The notes under the pieces are model-generated. The model was given only the letters and a program-made list of their open reading frames with translations. It was not told the DNA's origin and made no database searches. The position numbers and the translations under genes are program-made. Of a stretch of DNA of 37,301 nucleotides, positions 16,204 through 23,769 are shown piece after piece. Where the stretch lies: the NCBI GenBank assembly GCA_044450465.1, contig JBIOJB010000017.1, positions 1 to 37,301 of the forward strand. Direction: 5' to 3'. Origin of the DNA: JBIOJB01 sp044450465. Lineage in GTDB: Bacteria; Chloroflexota; Dormibacteria; Dormibacterales; Dormibacteraceae. Numbering within the stretch: position 1 is the stretch's first letter; each line of letters starts with the position of its first letter.

Positions 16204-17146
16204 CGTGCCAGCACCATCCCGCCCAGCTCTGCTCGCTCAGCTGCCGGCCCTTCAAAACGCGGCCGTCCTCAGCCTCGACCTCGAGCACGGTGACCGCCCC
16301 CTCGCCGCACCACACCAACTGGCCGCAGGCTTCTTCCACAGGGCTCACAACAGGCCCGATGACCTTTCCGGGCGGTCCATCCGACACCGCCAGCTCGGGC
16401 AACAGCGCGCAGGCCCAGATGGTCCAGCGCTGCGCGTCCAGCCAGCTGAACGCGCCGGGGTACGGTCGCGTGAGTGCTCTGACGAAGTCGTAGACGCCAG
16501 TGCTGCCGACGGACCAGTCCAGCTTGCCGTCCGCCGGCCGCCTCTTCGCCAGCAGCGGCTCTTCCAAGCCCGGCTGCGGAGTACCCGGCCGCTCACCTGC
16601 GAGCAGCTTCGGAATCAACCTCAGGATCATGTCGCGATTCGACAGGGCGACCTGCTCGTAGATGGAGGCGCAGCTGTCATAGGGCGTGATCGAGATCCTG
16701 GTCATGTCGATCACGTCCCCGCCGTCGACTGAATCGCCAAGCCACAGCAGCGAGTTCCCCGTCTTCTGCTCGCCTCTGATGAGCGCCCAGTTGACCGGCG
16801 CTCGCCCGCGGTTGTGCGGAAGGAGCGAGGCGTGCGCGCCGATGACGCCGACGCGGATCAGGTCCCTGGCGGCCTGTTTCACGAGCTGCGTCCAACCGAT
16901 CACGAAGGCGACGTCGAGAGAGAGCTCGGCCAGCTTTTTTAGCCCTGATTCAGCGTTCAGGTCTTCGACCTCGAACACCGGGATGCCGAACTCCCGACCG
17001 ATCGACGTGTAGTCGGCCGCACCGCTCATGCGAGCCGCGGCGGCCGGGGCGAGCGTGACGATCCCGGCAACAGGAAACCTGCGTTCAAGAACCGCGCGCA
17101 GGGCCGGCACTCCCTCCATATGGGAGCCAATCCAGCCGATCCTCAT
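16193..17146 (-). CDS. Formyltransferase (methionyl-tRNA/sugar N-formyltransferase-like)
   Basis: The protein has two domains: an N-terminal formyl-transfer fold (MRIGWIGSHMEGVPALRAVL ... IGWTQLVK ... GAHASLLPHNRGRAPVNWALIRGE ... DSVDGGDVID) and a C-terminal barrel-like FMT_C part (KRRPADGKLDW...VRALTRPYPGAFSW). Such enzymes pass a formyl group from N10-formyltetrahydrofolate to an amine. The position among CapD-like, DegT-like and deacetylase genes points to an amino sugar rather than Met-tRNA. The usual catalytic Asn two residues before the active His is Gly103 here (G-A-H105), while His105 and Asp141 are kept. The ATG at 17146 has an AAGGA seven bases upstream. An ATG at 17173 overlapping the upstream stop as ATGA would add nine residues. 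Confidence 0.87.
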   Translation of the reverse strand: MRIGWIGSHMEGVPALRAVLERRFPVAGIVTLAPAAAARMSGAADYTSIGREFGIPVFEVEDLNAESGLKKLAELSLDVAFVIGWTQLVKQAARDLIRVGVIGAHASLLPHNRGRAPVNWALIRGEQKTGNSLLWLGDSVDGGDVIDMTRISITPYDSCASIYEQVALSNRDMILRLIPKLLAGERPGTPQPGLEEPLLAKRRPADGKLDWSVGSTGVYDFVRALTRPYPGAFSWLDAQRWTIWACALLPELAVSDGPPGKVIGPVVSPVEEACGQLVWCGEGAVTVLEVEAEDGRVLKGRQLSEQSWAGWCWHDGH

Positions 17147-17169
17147 CGCAGGTTCCTTGGCGACGGCAC

Positions 17170-17406
17170 TCATCTCTGCGCTGCCTCGAGACCCAGAGCG
17201 AGCGCAAAAGCTCCCACTGCCAATATGCCGGCACCCCAAAAGGCTGCCGTCACCAGCCGGCGCATCGCGGCGCGACGCCTGCGATTGTGGATCAGGCGCA
17301 GCCTGAGCTCCAATGGCTGGCTGCCCTGCTTCAGATCACCGGTGGCCGCCGCATCGTGGACGCGCAGCTCAGGTCTCCCGTTGATTGGGGTCGTTTTGAT
17401 CTCCAT
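17170..17406 (-). CDS. Small single-pass membrane protein, unknown function
   Basis: The protein has 78 residues. About 45 are hydrophilic and basic (ending NRRRRAAMRR), followed by one membrane segment (LVTAAFWGAGILAVGAFALALGL), so the N-terminal part is probably cytoplasmic by the positive-inside rule. An AGGTG lies just before the ATG. The gene starts 13 bp after the RtcB-like gene and ends at the formyltransferase gene. No family is recognised. Its place in a tightly coupled operon and the ribosome binding site support it being real. It could tether a cytoplasmic partner to the membrane (inference). Confidence 0.65.
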   Translation of the reverse strand: MEIKTTPINGRPELRVHDAAATGDLKQGSQPLELRLRLIHNRRRRAAMRRLVTAAFWGAGILAVGAFALALGLEAAQR

Positions 17407-17419
17407 GACACCTACCGCC

Positions 17420-18880
17420 CTAGTTCAAGACCGCAAACGGCCGCAAACGGGCCACCGGCCTGACGAGGTGGTTGGCCACCAGAATCCGCAAACCCTCGTT
17501 GACGCCCTTGTCATCGAGATGGGGAACCATGGCGGTGGAGGTGTCCTTGTATCCGAACCTGATCGTGGTATGGCCTTCTGGGTCCCGGGATGACAGCCCT
17601 CTCTTCTGAAAGTCCGAGATGATGCTCCCCGTGCCGTGGGAAGCCGAATACAGCGATTGATCGGCACCCTCGGCAGCCACACATAGATAGGACGAGGTGC
17701 GGTTGGTGCCGGGAAGCAGCAGCGGCATGCCCGTGCGGGCGAATACCGGGTGCCCGGCCATCTTGGACGCAGGAAACGCGCGGGCGCTGTTGTGGCGGTG
17801 TACGATGGCCGGCCTTCCGCCGATCTCCTCGTCGTAAATCGTGTTGTGCGGGGAATCGACGATGAGCTTCATGCCGGCGCCAAACCACTGGCGAGCCAGC
17901 CTCCGCAGGGTCGAGTAGGTGGCCTGGCGGTAGGCAAACCCGTAGTTCATCGCGACGGCGTTGGCCAGCATCAACCGTTCGCCCTCTTCGCTGTGCCGCG
18001 GGACGGGTGGGCATCCGCCCGAGAAGTACAGGCGCATCCGTTCTCGGAGCTGGCGCGGCGATCGCACCGACGCAAGCTGGTAGAGCGGCTTCTGCACGGC
18101 CATCACGGTGCGAAGTGCACGTGAACCGGCCAGTCGCCGTCCGAACCGTGCTCCCATCTGGATGTTGAGGACTCCATCTCCGCCGTGGTACTGGAGCGTG
18201 ACCTGTCCAAGTCGCACCCCAAATTGGGCGGCCACCTCCGCGTCGAAAACCTCTTCGACCTTTTGGAGCTCAACGAAGTGAGTGCTGGGGCCAACGGTTC
18301 CAAAGCGGATGCGCGACAGATGCGTCGCCATCCATGAGACCTCTCGCCGAACCCTTTCGACCCCACCATAGGCGTCGACGCTCATGCACCCACCCTCTTC
18401 GATGCGGTCGAGCTCGGCGGGATCCAGGTCGTAGCGGTCGACTGCAAACCGAGCGCCCTCGACTGCGCATCGAATGACCTCGGCCGCGGATAGCACCGGG
18501 TTGTTCTTGGGTGGAAACGGATATGTGGCGCGAATGTCCTCGTAGAAGTGGTGGATCGCATCCTCACTCGGAACGGCGACATCCAGACCTGCGAGCGCCA
18601 TTCCGCAGTTGAGCGCAGCGCTCGTGAAGATCGGCCGGATCATTTCGCGCGTAGCCACAGCGATGCTCGAAGGCATCTCCATCAGGCGCTTGTGATAGAA
18701 GTCGGGCAGAACCGCAGGCGGGGCGGCGAGGTCGACATCCTTGATGCCCCGATGCAGCAGCGCCAGCGAGTCTCGGCGAGCGGGATGGGCTTCGCTGTCG
18801 AAGATCCTCGGCTGCTCGGTCCACGACGCATCCGAGCGGACTGCGCCTTCGTACGATCGAGCCACTGCGTCAGAGCTCAT
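17420..18880 (-). CDS. Divergent RtcB-like protein in an exopolysaccharide operon
   Basis: The 486-residue protein follows the RtcB RNA ligase fold from end to end. PPAVLPDFYHK matches the AVMPDVHLG region, ALNCGMALAG the DIGCGM region, FGTVGPSTHFVEL the GTLGTGNHF region, TLQYHGGDG the LHSGSRG region, SPHN the HHN region, HRHNSARAFP the HRKGATRAFP region, LLLPGTNRTSSYLC the IPGSMGTKSF region, ASHGTGS the CSHGAGR region, and GYKDTSTAM the AYKD region. Metal-ligand candidates Cys92, His201, His232 and His345 and the guanylate-accepting His415 are kept. The Asp ligand is Ala89, the Asn before His201 is Thr200, and the SRG loop is gone. Ordinary RNA ligation is therefore doubtful. It starts with ATGA on the stop of the HPr-kinase-like gene, so the two are translationally coupled. 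Its function here is unknown. Confidence 0.85.
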   Translation of the reverse strand: MSSDAVARSYEGAVRSDASWTEQPRIFDSEAHPARRDSLALLHRGIKDVDLAAPPAVLPDFYHKRLMEMPSSIAVATREMIRPIFTSAALNCGMALAGLDVAVPSEDAIHHFYEDIRATYPFPPKNNPVLSAAEVIRCAVEGARFAVDRYDLDPAELDRIEEGGCMSVDAYGGVERVRREVSWMATHLSRIRFGTVGPSTHFVELQKVEEVFDAEVAAQFGVRLGQVTLQYHGGDGVLNIQMGARFGRRLAGSRALRTVMAVQKPLYQLASVRSPRQLRERMRLYFSGGCPPVPRHSEEGERLMLANAVAMNYGFAYRQATYSTLRRLARQWFGAGMKLIVDSPHNTIYDEEIGGRPAIVHRHNSARAFPASKMAGHPVFARTGMPLLLPGTNRTSSYLCVAAEGADQSLYSASHGTGSIISDFQKRGLSSRDPEGHTTIRFGYKDTSTAMVPHLDDKGVNEGLRILVANHLVRPVARLRPFAVLN

Positions 18881-19851
18881 ACCGCGGCCTCCATCTGGCT
18901 CAGCAGATCGGCCAACGTGACGCCCGGTCGGCTCGCCAGCATGATCTCCACGGTGGGCAGGCGATCAGCAAGCTCCCGGGCCACCGACTCGACGGGCGCG
19001 TGGAGTGGCCCCAGCTCGGTTCCCGCCGTGAGCGTGGCCGCGAATGCCCAGTAGCGGCGCAACTCCCCGGCCACATAGGTGCCGGTGGTGAGCGATCGGG
19101 CCGCCGCGGCGCTCCCGCACGAGCGGAGCTGGGCCGTTTCGTTGTGGCCGCGACGGACCACCACGACCAGGTTGGGAACCAAATCCGGCACGCGGCCTGG
19201 CAGTCGAACCTCGGCGCGCCCGTGAGGCATGGAGCGGCCGGTGCCGGCCTCGATGCGCATCGGTTCGACAAGGCCCCAGGCGGTGGTTCCGTCGCTTACA
19301 CAGAGATTGTCAGAAGTTGCGTTGCCGCCGGCGGCCAGCTCCTGAGCCATCAGGGTGGATTTGCCCACCCCGCCAGGTCCGGCAAGGAGAGGGCGGAGAT
19401 CGCCGACGGTGCAGACGGAAGCGTGAAGCGGAGCTCGGCCCCGGATCGACGCCCGCCACAAAGCTGGATACTGGATGAGGACTGCACGTGCGAGCAGGAT
19501 GAACCGCGTCCTGAGCAGCCAAGCCGCCGCGTGGCTCCGCATGCGCGGACGCCAGCGATAGGTGAACTCCATGTCGTCTGGTGTGCAGCGCAGGTGGAGA
19601 TCGAAGCCGGACGAGCAGACGTCCTCCATCACCACCTCGTCGCGCTGCCTCCAGGCGCCTCGCGTCAGCGGCTCCCACCCGTCGATGTCGAATGCACGGC
19701 TGGTAGCCTCGACTTCGACCAAAACGGTGCAGCCTTCGGCATCGCCTTGACGAAGCTCGCCCGCCGCCGCCTCGTCGATCAGCTCGTGAATCCACGTGAT
19801 AGCGCAATTGACCTGTAGGCGCTCACCGCCGGTCTCCAGCACTGCGTTCAT
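18877..19851 (-). CDS. HPr kinase-like P-loop protein
   Basis: The protein has 324 residues from the ATG at 19851, 2 bp after the glycosyltransferase stop. Upstream in-frame codons lie inside that gene and are not used. Residues 1-140 contain YPALWRASIRGRAPLHASV, which I associate with HPr-kinase-like proteins of polysaccharide loci. Then comes a Walker A loop LLAGPGGVGKSTLM (about 155-168), followed by NATSDNLCVSDG as the second nucleotide-site motif and EPMRIEAG. This matches the C-terminal domain of HPr kinase/phosphorylase without its N-terminal domain or the phosphorylase motif. The substrate is unknown; no HPr gene is in the window. Coupling to the RtcB-like gene (ATGA overlap) suggests the two products work together. 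Confidence 0.8.
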   Translation of the reverse strand: MNAVLETGGERLQVNCAITWIHELIDEAAAGELRQGDAEGCTVLVEVEATSRAFDIDGWEPLTRGAWRQRDEVVMEDVCSSGFDLHLRCTPDDMEFTYRWRPRMRSHAAAWLLRTRFILLARAVLIQYPALWRASIRGRAPLHASVCTVGDLRPLLAGPGGVGKSTLMAQELAAGGNATSDNLCVSDGTTAWGLVEPMRIEAGTGRSMPHGRAEVRLPGRVPDLVPNLVVVVRRGHNETAQLRSCGSAAAARSLTTGTYVAGELRRYWAFAATLTAGTELGPLHAPVESVARELADRLPTVEIMLASRPGVTLADLLSQMEAAV

Positions 19852-19853
19852 GT

Positions 19854-21023
19854 CTAGGCGACCAGCCGCACGGCCCTGCGGACCACGCGAGCAGAGTTCA
19901 TGAGAGCGAGCTCGTATGTCTCGGATAGGTCGCGGCCGAGAACCTCGGGATCGAAGCGGTCGCCGAGCTGGGCGCGGGCGGCACGCGACATGCGCAGACC
20001 TTCGGCGGGGTGATCCAGCAGGTAAGCAAGCGCCCGGCCGAGCTGCGCCGGCGCCCCGGGCGGCACCAGAAGACCAGTTCGTCCGGGCACCACCACCTCG
20101 GGCACCGCGTTGACCGCGGTCGCGGCGACCGGAATGCCGCAGGTCATGGCTTCGACCACCGAACACGGCAGCCCCTCGTACAAGCTTGAGAGCGCGAAAG
20201 CATCGAAGCCAGGCAGCAGGGCACCGACGTCCCGGCGCTCGCCCAGCAGGACAAATCGCCGGCTCAGGTTGCGGCGCTCGATCAGCCTCACCATTCGTTC
20301 GCGAAGTGGTCCGTCGCCGACCCAGACGAAGTACGCGTTCGGGCGATCCATGGCTTCGAATGCGGCGACCATGTCCCCCGGTGCCTTCTGCGGTGCAAGC
20401 CTTCCCACGGTGCCCACCACCTTCGCGTCCTCGGGCAGGCCCATGAGTCGCCGCGCGGCTGCGCGGTTGGCTTCAGAAAGCACGGGAATGTCGAGCGCGA
20501 TAGCGCTCGCGATGGCCCGAACCCGTTCAGACGGGGCGATTCGAAGGCTGATCGCCTGGGCGGCCACAGCCCCACCCACCGCCAGGAACTGGTCGGTGAT
20601 GCGGCCCAACCTGCGCTCGATCTCGATGTAGGCCGCCCGCACAGGTCCCAGCTGAAAGTCATGGAACGGAAAGCCATGAAACGTATGGACGATGGCCGGC
20701 ACCCCGACTCGGTGCGCCGCCACTCTTCCCAGAGCGCCGGCTTTGGCGCTGTGGGTGTGAACGATGTCAAAGCCACCGTCACCGAGAGCGGCGGTGAGCT
20801 CTCGCAGGGCGCGCGGATCCTCGCGCAGGTTGATCTCCGGGCGCATGTGCTTGAGCCGGACGGTCTTGATGCCGGCCCTTTCCGCCTCGGCGAACAACGG
20901 GCCGCCGTCCGCCGAGAAAACGGTCACGGAATACGTCTCCCGGTCGAGCGCCATCGCGCCCCGAAGGGCGACACCGCCGGCACCGGCGATAAAGCGGGTG
21001 ATCACCACAGCCACGCGTCGCAA
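19854..21023 (-). CDS. Glycosyltransferase family 4
   Basis: The protein has 389 residues with the GT-B layout. The N-terminal half begins RRVAVVITRFIAGAGGVALRGAMAL and has DIVHTHSAKAGALGRVAAHRVGVP and VHTFHGFPFHDFQ, both typical of GT4 enzymes. The C-terminal half has VGTVGRLAPQKAPGDMVAAF, FVWVGDGPLRERM and the EX7E donor-site motif in LYEGLPCSVVEAMTCGIPVAAT. It probably adds the second or a later sugar to the lipid-linked unit on the cytoplasmic side. The start at 21023 is a TTG two bases after the CapD-like stop; the family N-terminus fits. It is the only GT-B glycosyltransferase of the operon, so the repeat unit may be short or other transferases lie elsewhere. Confidence 0.92.
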   Translation of the reverse strand: MRRVAVVITRFIAGAGGVALRGAMALDRETYSVTVFSADGGPLFAEAERAGIKTVRLKHMRPEINLREDPRALRELTAALGDGGFDIVHTHSAKAGALGRVAAHRVGVPAIVHTFHGFPFHDFQLGPVRAAYIEIERRLGRITDQFLAVGGAVAAQAISLRIAPSERVRAIASAIALDIPVLSEANRAAARRLMGLPEDAKVVGTVGRLAPQKAPGDMVAAFEAMDRPNAYFVWVGDGPLRERMVRLIERRNLSRRFVLLGERRDVGALLPGFDAFALSSLYEGLPCSVVEAMTCGIPVAATAVNAVPEVVVPGRTGLLVPPGAPAQLGRALAYLLDHPAEGLRMSRAARAQLGDRFDPEVLGRDLSETYELALMNSARVVRRAVRLVA

Positions 21024-21024
21024 G

Positions 21025-22542
21025 TTAGAAACCGTCCGGGTAAGGCGCGACCAATGTGGCGGAGCTGGGGGCGGGTATCTTCGTGAACCCAGGCAGGAGT
21101 GAGGCTAGGTGCTGGCGCACCAAATCGCTATGATTGGCGGAGGCCGCTTCAATCAGCTGGTGCACAGTGAAGTCGAGGTCTACCGGCGGCGGCGCCGCCC
21201 GTGTGGCCCAGATCTGCGGATGTTCCGTGCTGAAGCGCTGCTCAGCCTCGCTGAACAGTGTCTCATTGAGCTTCTCTCCGCCTCGGAGGCCGGTGAAACT
21301 GATCTGGAAGTCTTCTTTAAGCAGATTGATCTCGGCCGCGTAGTTGTTGACCAGATCGACGATCTTCACGGGTTCGCCCATGTCGAGGACGAAGGTCTCG
21401 CCGAGCTCGGCCATGCTGGCGGCTTCCATGACGAGCCCGACGGCCTCCTCGATGGTCATGAAGAAGCGAGTCACGTCGGGGTGTGTGACTGTCACCGCTT
21501 CGCCGTTTTCCATCTGTTCGGAGAGCACTGACAAGAACGAGCCACGGCTGCCGAGGACGTTGCCAAAGCGGACCGACGCAAACCTGGTTTGACCGCCGGA
21601 GTGAGACTGCACGATCAATTCGGCAACCCGCTTGGTGGCGCCCAGAATTGAGATCGGATCCGCCGCCTTGTCAGTTGAGATCAGGACGAAGAGCTCGGCA
21701 CCGTTTGCGGCTGCCGCTTCGACGAGATGCTTGGTGCCAAGCACATTGGACTTGACGCCTTCACACGGATGCTTCTCGAGAAGCGGAAGGTGCTTGTGCG
21801 CAGCCGCGTGGAAAATGACCTGGAACTGGTGCTCAGCGAACAGCTGACCGATTCGGTTGCCATCCCGGATGTCGGCGATGATGAGCTCGTCGCTGTCCAG
21901 CAAAGCCTGTCCGTCGAGCTGCATCTGGAGCCGGTGAAGGTTGGACTCGTCGTGGTCGAGCATGTGGAGCGAAGCTGGACCAAATGCCTTGATCTGGCGG
22001 CACAGCTCGCTCCCAATCGAGCCGCCGGCTCCAGTGACGAGCACTCGCTTCCCCTCGACGACCGCCCGGGATGCGGTTCGGACGACCCGCAATTCGCGCC
22101 GGCCCAGCAGACGATCCACTCGGAGCCGGCGAAGATCGCTGATGCGGGCGTCGCGCTCCAATGCAGCTCCGAACGAGGGCAGATAGCGCACGCTGACGCC
22201 GGCAGCGCTTGCCGACTCGGCCAATCTCCGGACATCGCCTGGGACCAGGGAAGGTATTGCGACGATCGCGACGTCTGCTGAGTACCTGGATGCGATGGTC
22301 ACGAGGTCGCGAGTCTTTCCCAGGACCGGCAGACCAGCAGCGACCTTCTTGCCTGGATCATCGTCGAGGAACCCGATTGGAAAGAGCCCATACTCGGGCG
22401 TTCGCTTGAGATCACGGGCCAGGGTCCGACCAGCCTCGCCGGCGCCAATGATCACCGTGCGCATGCCAGAAGCCTTCTTGGTGAGACGTCGAGGCTCCGG
22501 CCGTGTTCTACCGAACGAGTTGGTTGCGACTTCGAGTGCCAT
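21025..22542 (-). CDS. CapD/PglF-like nucleotide-sugar 4,6-dehydratase without membrane domain
   Basis: The protein has 505 residues. Residues about 27-150 form a Rossmann-like domain (MRTVIIGAGEAGRTLARDL), and residues 166-450 are the short-chain dehydrogenase catalytic domain with LVTGAGGSIGSELCRQI (NAD binding), FHAAAHKHLPLLE, LISTDKAADPISILGATKR (catalytic Lys region) and VTRFFMTIEEAV. Full-length relatives of the PglF/CapD type have four transmembrane segments before the first domain; here only 26 polar residues precede it, so the enzyme should be soluble. It probably converts UDP-GlcNAc to the 4-keto-6-deoxy sugar used by the DegT aminotransferase upstream. The ATG at 22542 has GGAG very close; the ATG at residue 27 is an alternative start. 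Confidence 0.92.
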   Translation of the reverse strand: MALEVATNSFGRTRPEPRRLTKKASGMRTVIIGAGEAGRTLARDLKRTPEYGLFPIGFLDDDPGKKVAAGLPVLGKTRDLVTIASRYSADVAIVAIPSLVPGDVRRLAESASAAGVSVRYLPSFGAALERDARISDLRRLRVDRLLGRRELRVVRTASRAVVEGKRVLVTGAGGSIGSELCRQIKAFGPASLHMLDHDESNLHRLQMQLDGQALLDSDELIIADIRDGNRIGQLFAEHQFQVIFHAAAHKHLPLLEKHPCEGVKSNVLGTKHLVEAAAANGAELFVLISTDKAADPISILGATKRVAELIVQSHSGGQTRFASVRFGNVLGSRGSFLSVLSEQMENGEAVTVTHPDVTRFFMTIEEAVGLVMEAASMAELGETFVLDMGEPVKIVDLVNNYAAEINLLKEDFQISFTGLRGGEKLNETLFSEAEQRFSTEHPQIWATRAAPPPVDLDFTVHQLIEAASANHSDLVRQHLASLLPGFTKIPAPSSATLVAPYPDGF

Positions 22543-22548
22543 GTCTCC

Positions 22549-23769
22549 TTACCCCACCACCGCAACCTGCCGGAGTGAACCGTCGAGATTCGCCTGCCGA
22601 ATCCCGTCGATCTCCTCGCAGATCCGATCCACCATCTCGTCCGTCAGACCCGGATAGAAAGGAATTGAGACCAACGTCGGAAAGACGGCATCGGCCACTG
22701 GGAACGCTTGGCCTCGTCCGCCAGCGAGCAGCTCCTTGAAGTAGGACTGCTGATGCAGCGGGATGAAGTGAACCGAGCAGTCGATCCCACGCTCGGAAAG
22801 CTGCCTGATGAATGTGTCGCGGTCGACCCCGAAGCCGGGTTCGACACGGAGGACGTAAAGGTGCCAGGCGTGCAGCCCGTCGACGGGCCACGACGGAGTG
22901 CGCAGCCCGGTGATCTGGGAGAGCCTCCCCTCGAAAGCTCGCGCCAGCTGGGCGCGCCGCCCCTGCCATGCATCGAAATGCTTCAGCTGGCCCCGCCCTA
23001 TCGCAGCCTGGACGTCGGTCATGTTGGCTTTGATCCCAGCGACGTCGACGTCGTAGCGCCAGCTTTCGCCGGGCATGTACCGCTTCCATGCGTCGCGGCT
23101 CATACCGTGGAGTCGAATCTGGCGCGCCCGGTCGGCGAGCTCCTGGTCGGCCGTCGTGATCATCCCGCCTTCGCCGATTGGCAGGTTCTTGGTGGCATAG
23201 AAGCTGAAGCACGTGGCGGCCGAAATCGTGCCGACCGATAGATCACCGACCTTGGTACCGATCGCGTGGGCCGCATCCTCGATGACATGGGTGAGGGGAA
23301 GACCTGCTGCTTCAGCCATCTCCACCACAGGAGCCGGTGCACCGGCGAAGTGCAGGACAACCATCGCGTCGACCGGGCCGGAAGAACGTACGGCCGCCGC
23401 GATCGTCGCGGCATCGGGCATCAGGGTGTCTGCGTTGATGTCGACGAGAACCGGTTGCAGCCCGGCGTGCACGATCGCGTGGACGGCTCCACAGAAGGTC
23501 ATGGTCGACGTCAGCACCTTCGCGCCCCTTCGAAGACCGAGCGCGCGCAGTGATATCTCAATAGCGGCGGTGCAGGAGGCGACCGCTACCGCATGCTGAG
23601 CTCCAACGAGGGCGGCGAACTCCCGCTCAAATTCGACGACCTCGGGGCCGGTCGTGATCCAACCGGAAGCCAGCACCCTCGCCGCTGCGGCTCGAGCCTC
23701 TTCGCTGATTTCGGCTTTGGCGAACGGTATCCGGAAGGAAGCCACGGGATTCTCGGCGGCCGCGTTCAT
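22549..23769 (-). CDS. DegT/DnrJ/EryC1 aminotransferase (nucleotide-sugar 4-aminotransferase)
   Basis: This PLP enzyme has 406 residues from the ATG at 23769, which overlaps the upstream stop as ATGA and has a G-run in front; an earlier start four codons up is possible. Motifs in order: GWITTGPEVVEFEREFAALVG (substrate loop), VASCTAAIEISLRALG, HVIEDAAHAIG (Asp165 for the pyridine nitrogen), FSFYATKN (Lys194, Schiff base), GGMITT, and VHFIPLHQQSYF in the C-terminal domain. The set is typical of ArnB/PglE-type enzymes that transfer an amino group from glutamate to a 4-keto sugar. The neighbouring dehydratase provides that substrate. Confidence 0.95.
   Translation of the reverse strand: MNAAAENPVASFRIPFAKAEISEEARAAAARVLASGWITTGPEVVEFEREFAALVGAQHAVAVASCTAAIEISLRALGLRRGAKVLTSTMTFCGAVHAIVHAGLQPVLVDINADTLMPDAATIAAAVRSSGPVDAMVVLHFAGAPAPVVEMAEAAGLPLTHVIEDAAHAIGTKVGDLSVGTISAATCFSFYATKNLPIGEGGMITTADQELADRARQIRLHGMSRDAWKRYMPGESWRYDVDVAGIKANMTDVQAAIGRGQLKHFDAWQGRRAQLARAFEGRLSQITGLRTPSWPVDGLHAWHLYVLRVEPGFGVDRDTFIRQLSERGIDCSVHFIPLHQQSYFKELLAGGRGQAFPVADAVFPTLVSIPFYPGLTDEMVDRICEEIDGIRQANLDGSLRQVAVVG

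Noticed and set aside
17420..18880. Canonical RNA-repair rtcB
   Set aside because: Key active-site residues are changed, there is no rtcA or archease nearby, and the context is polysaccharide synthesis.
19852..20166. N-terminal extension of the HPr-kinase-like frame up to 20166
   Set aside because: It lies inside the GT4 gene, has low-complexity Arg/Gly-rich sequence, and the ATG at 19851 directly after the GT4 stop is a normal operon start.
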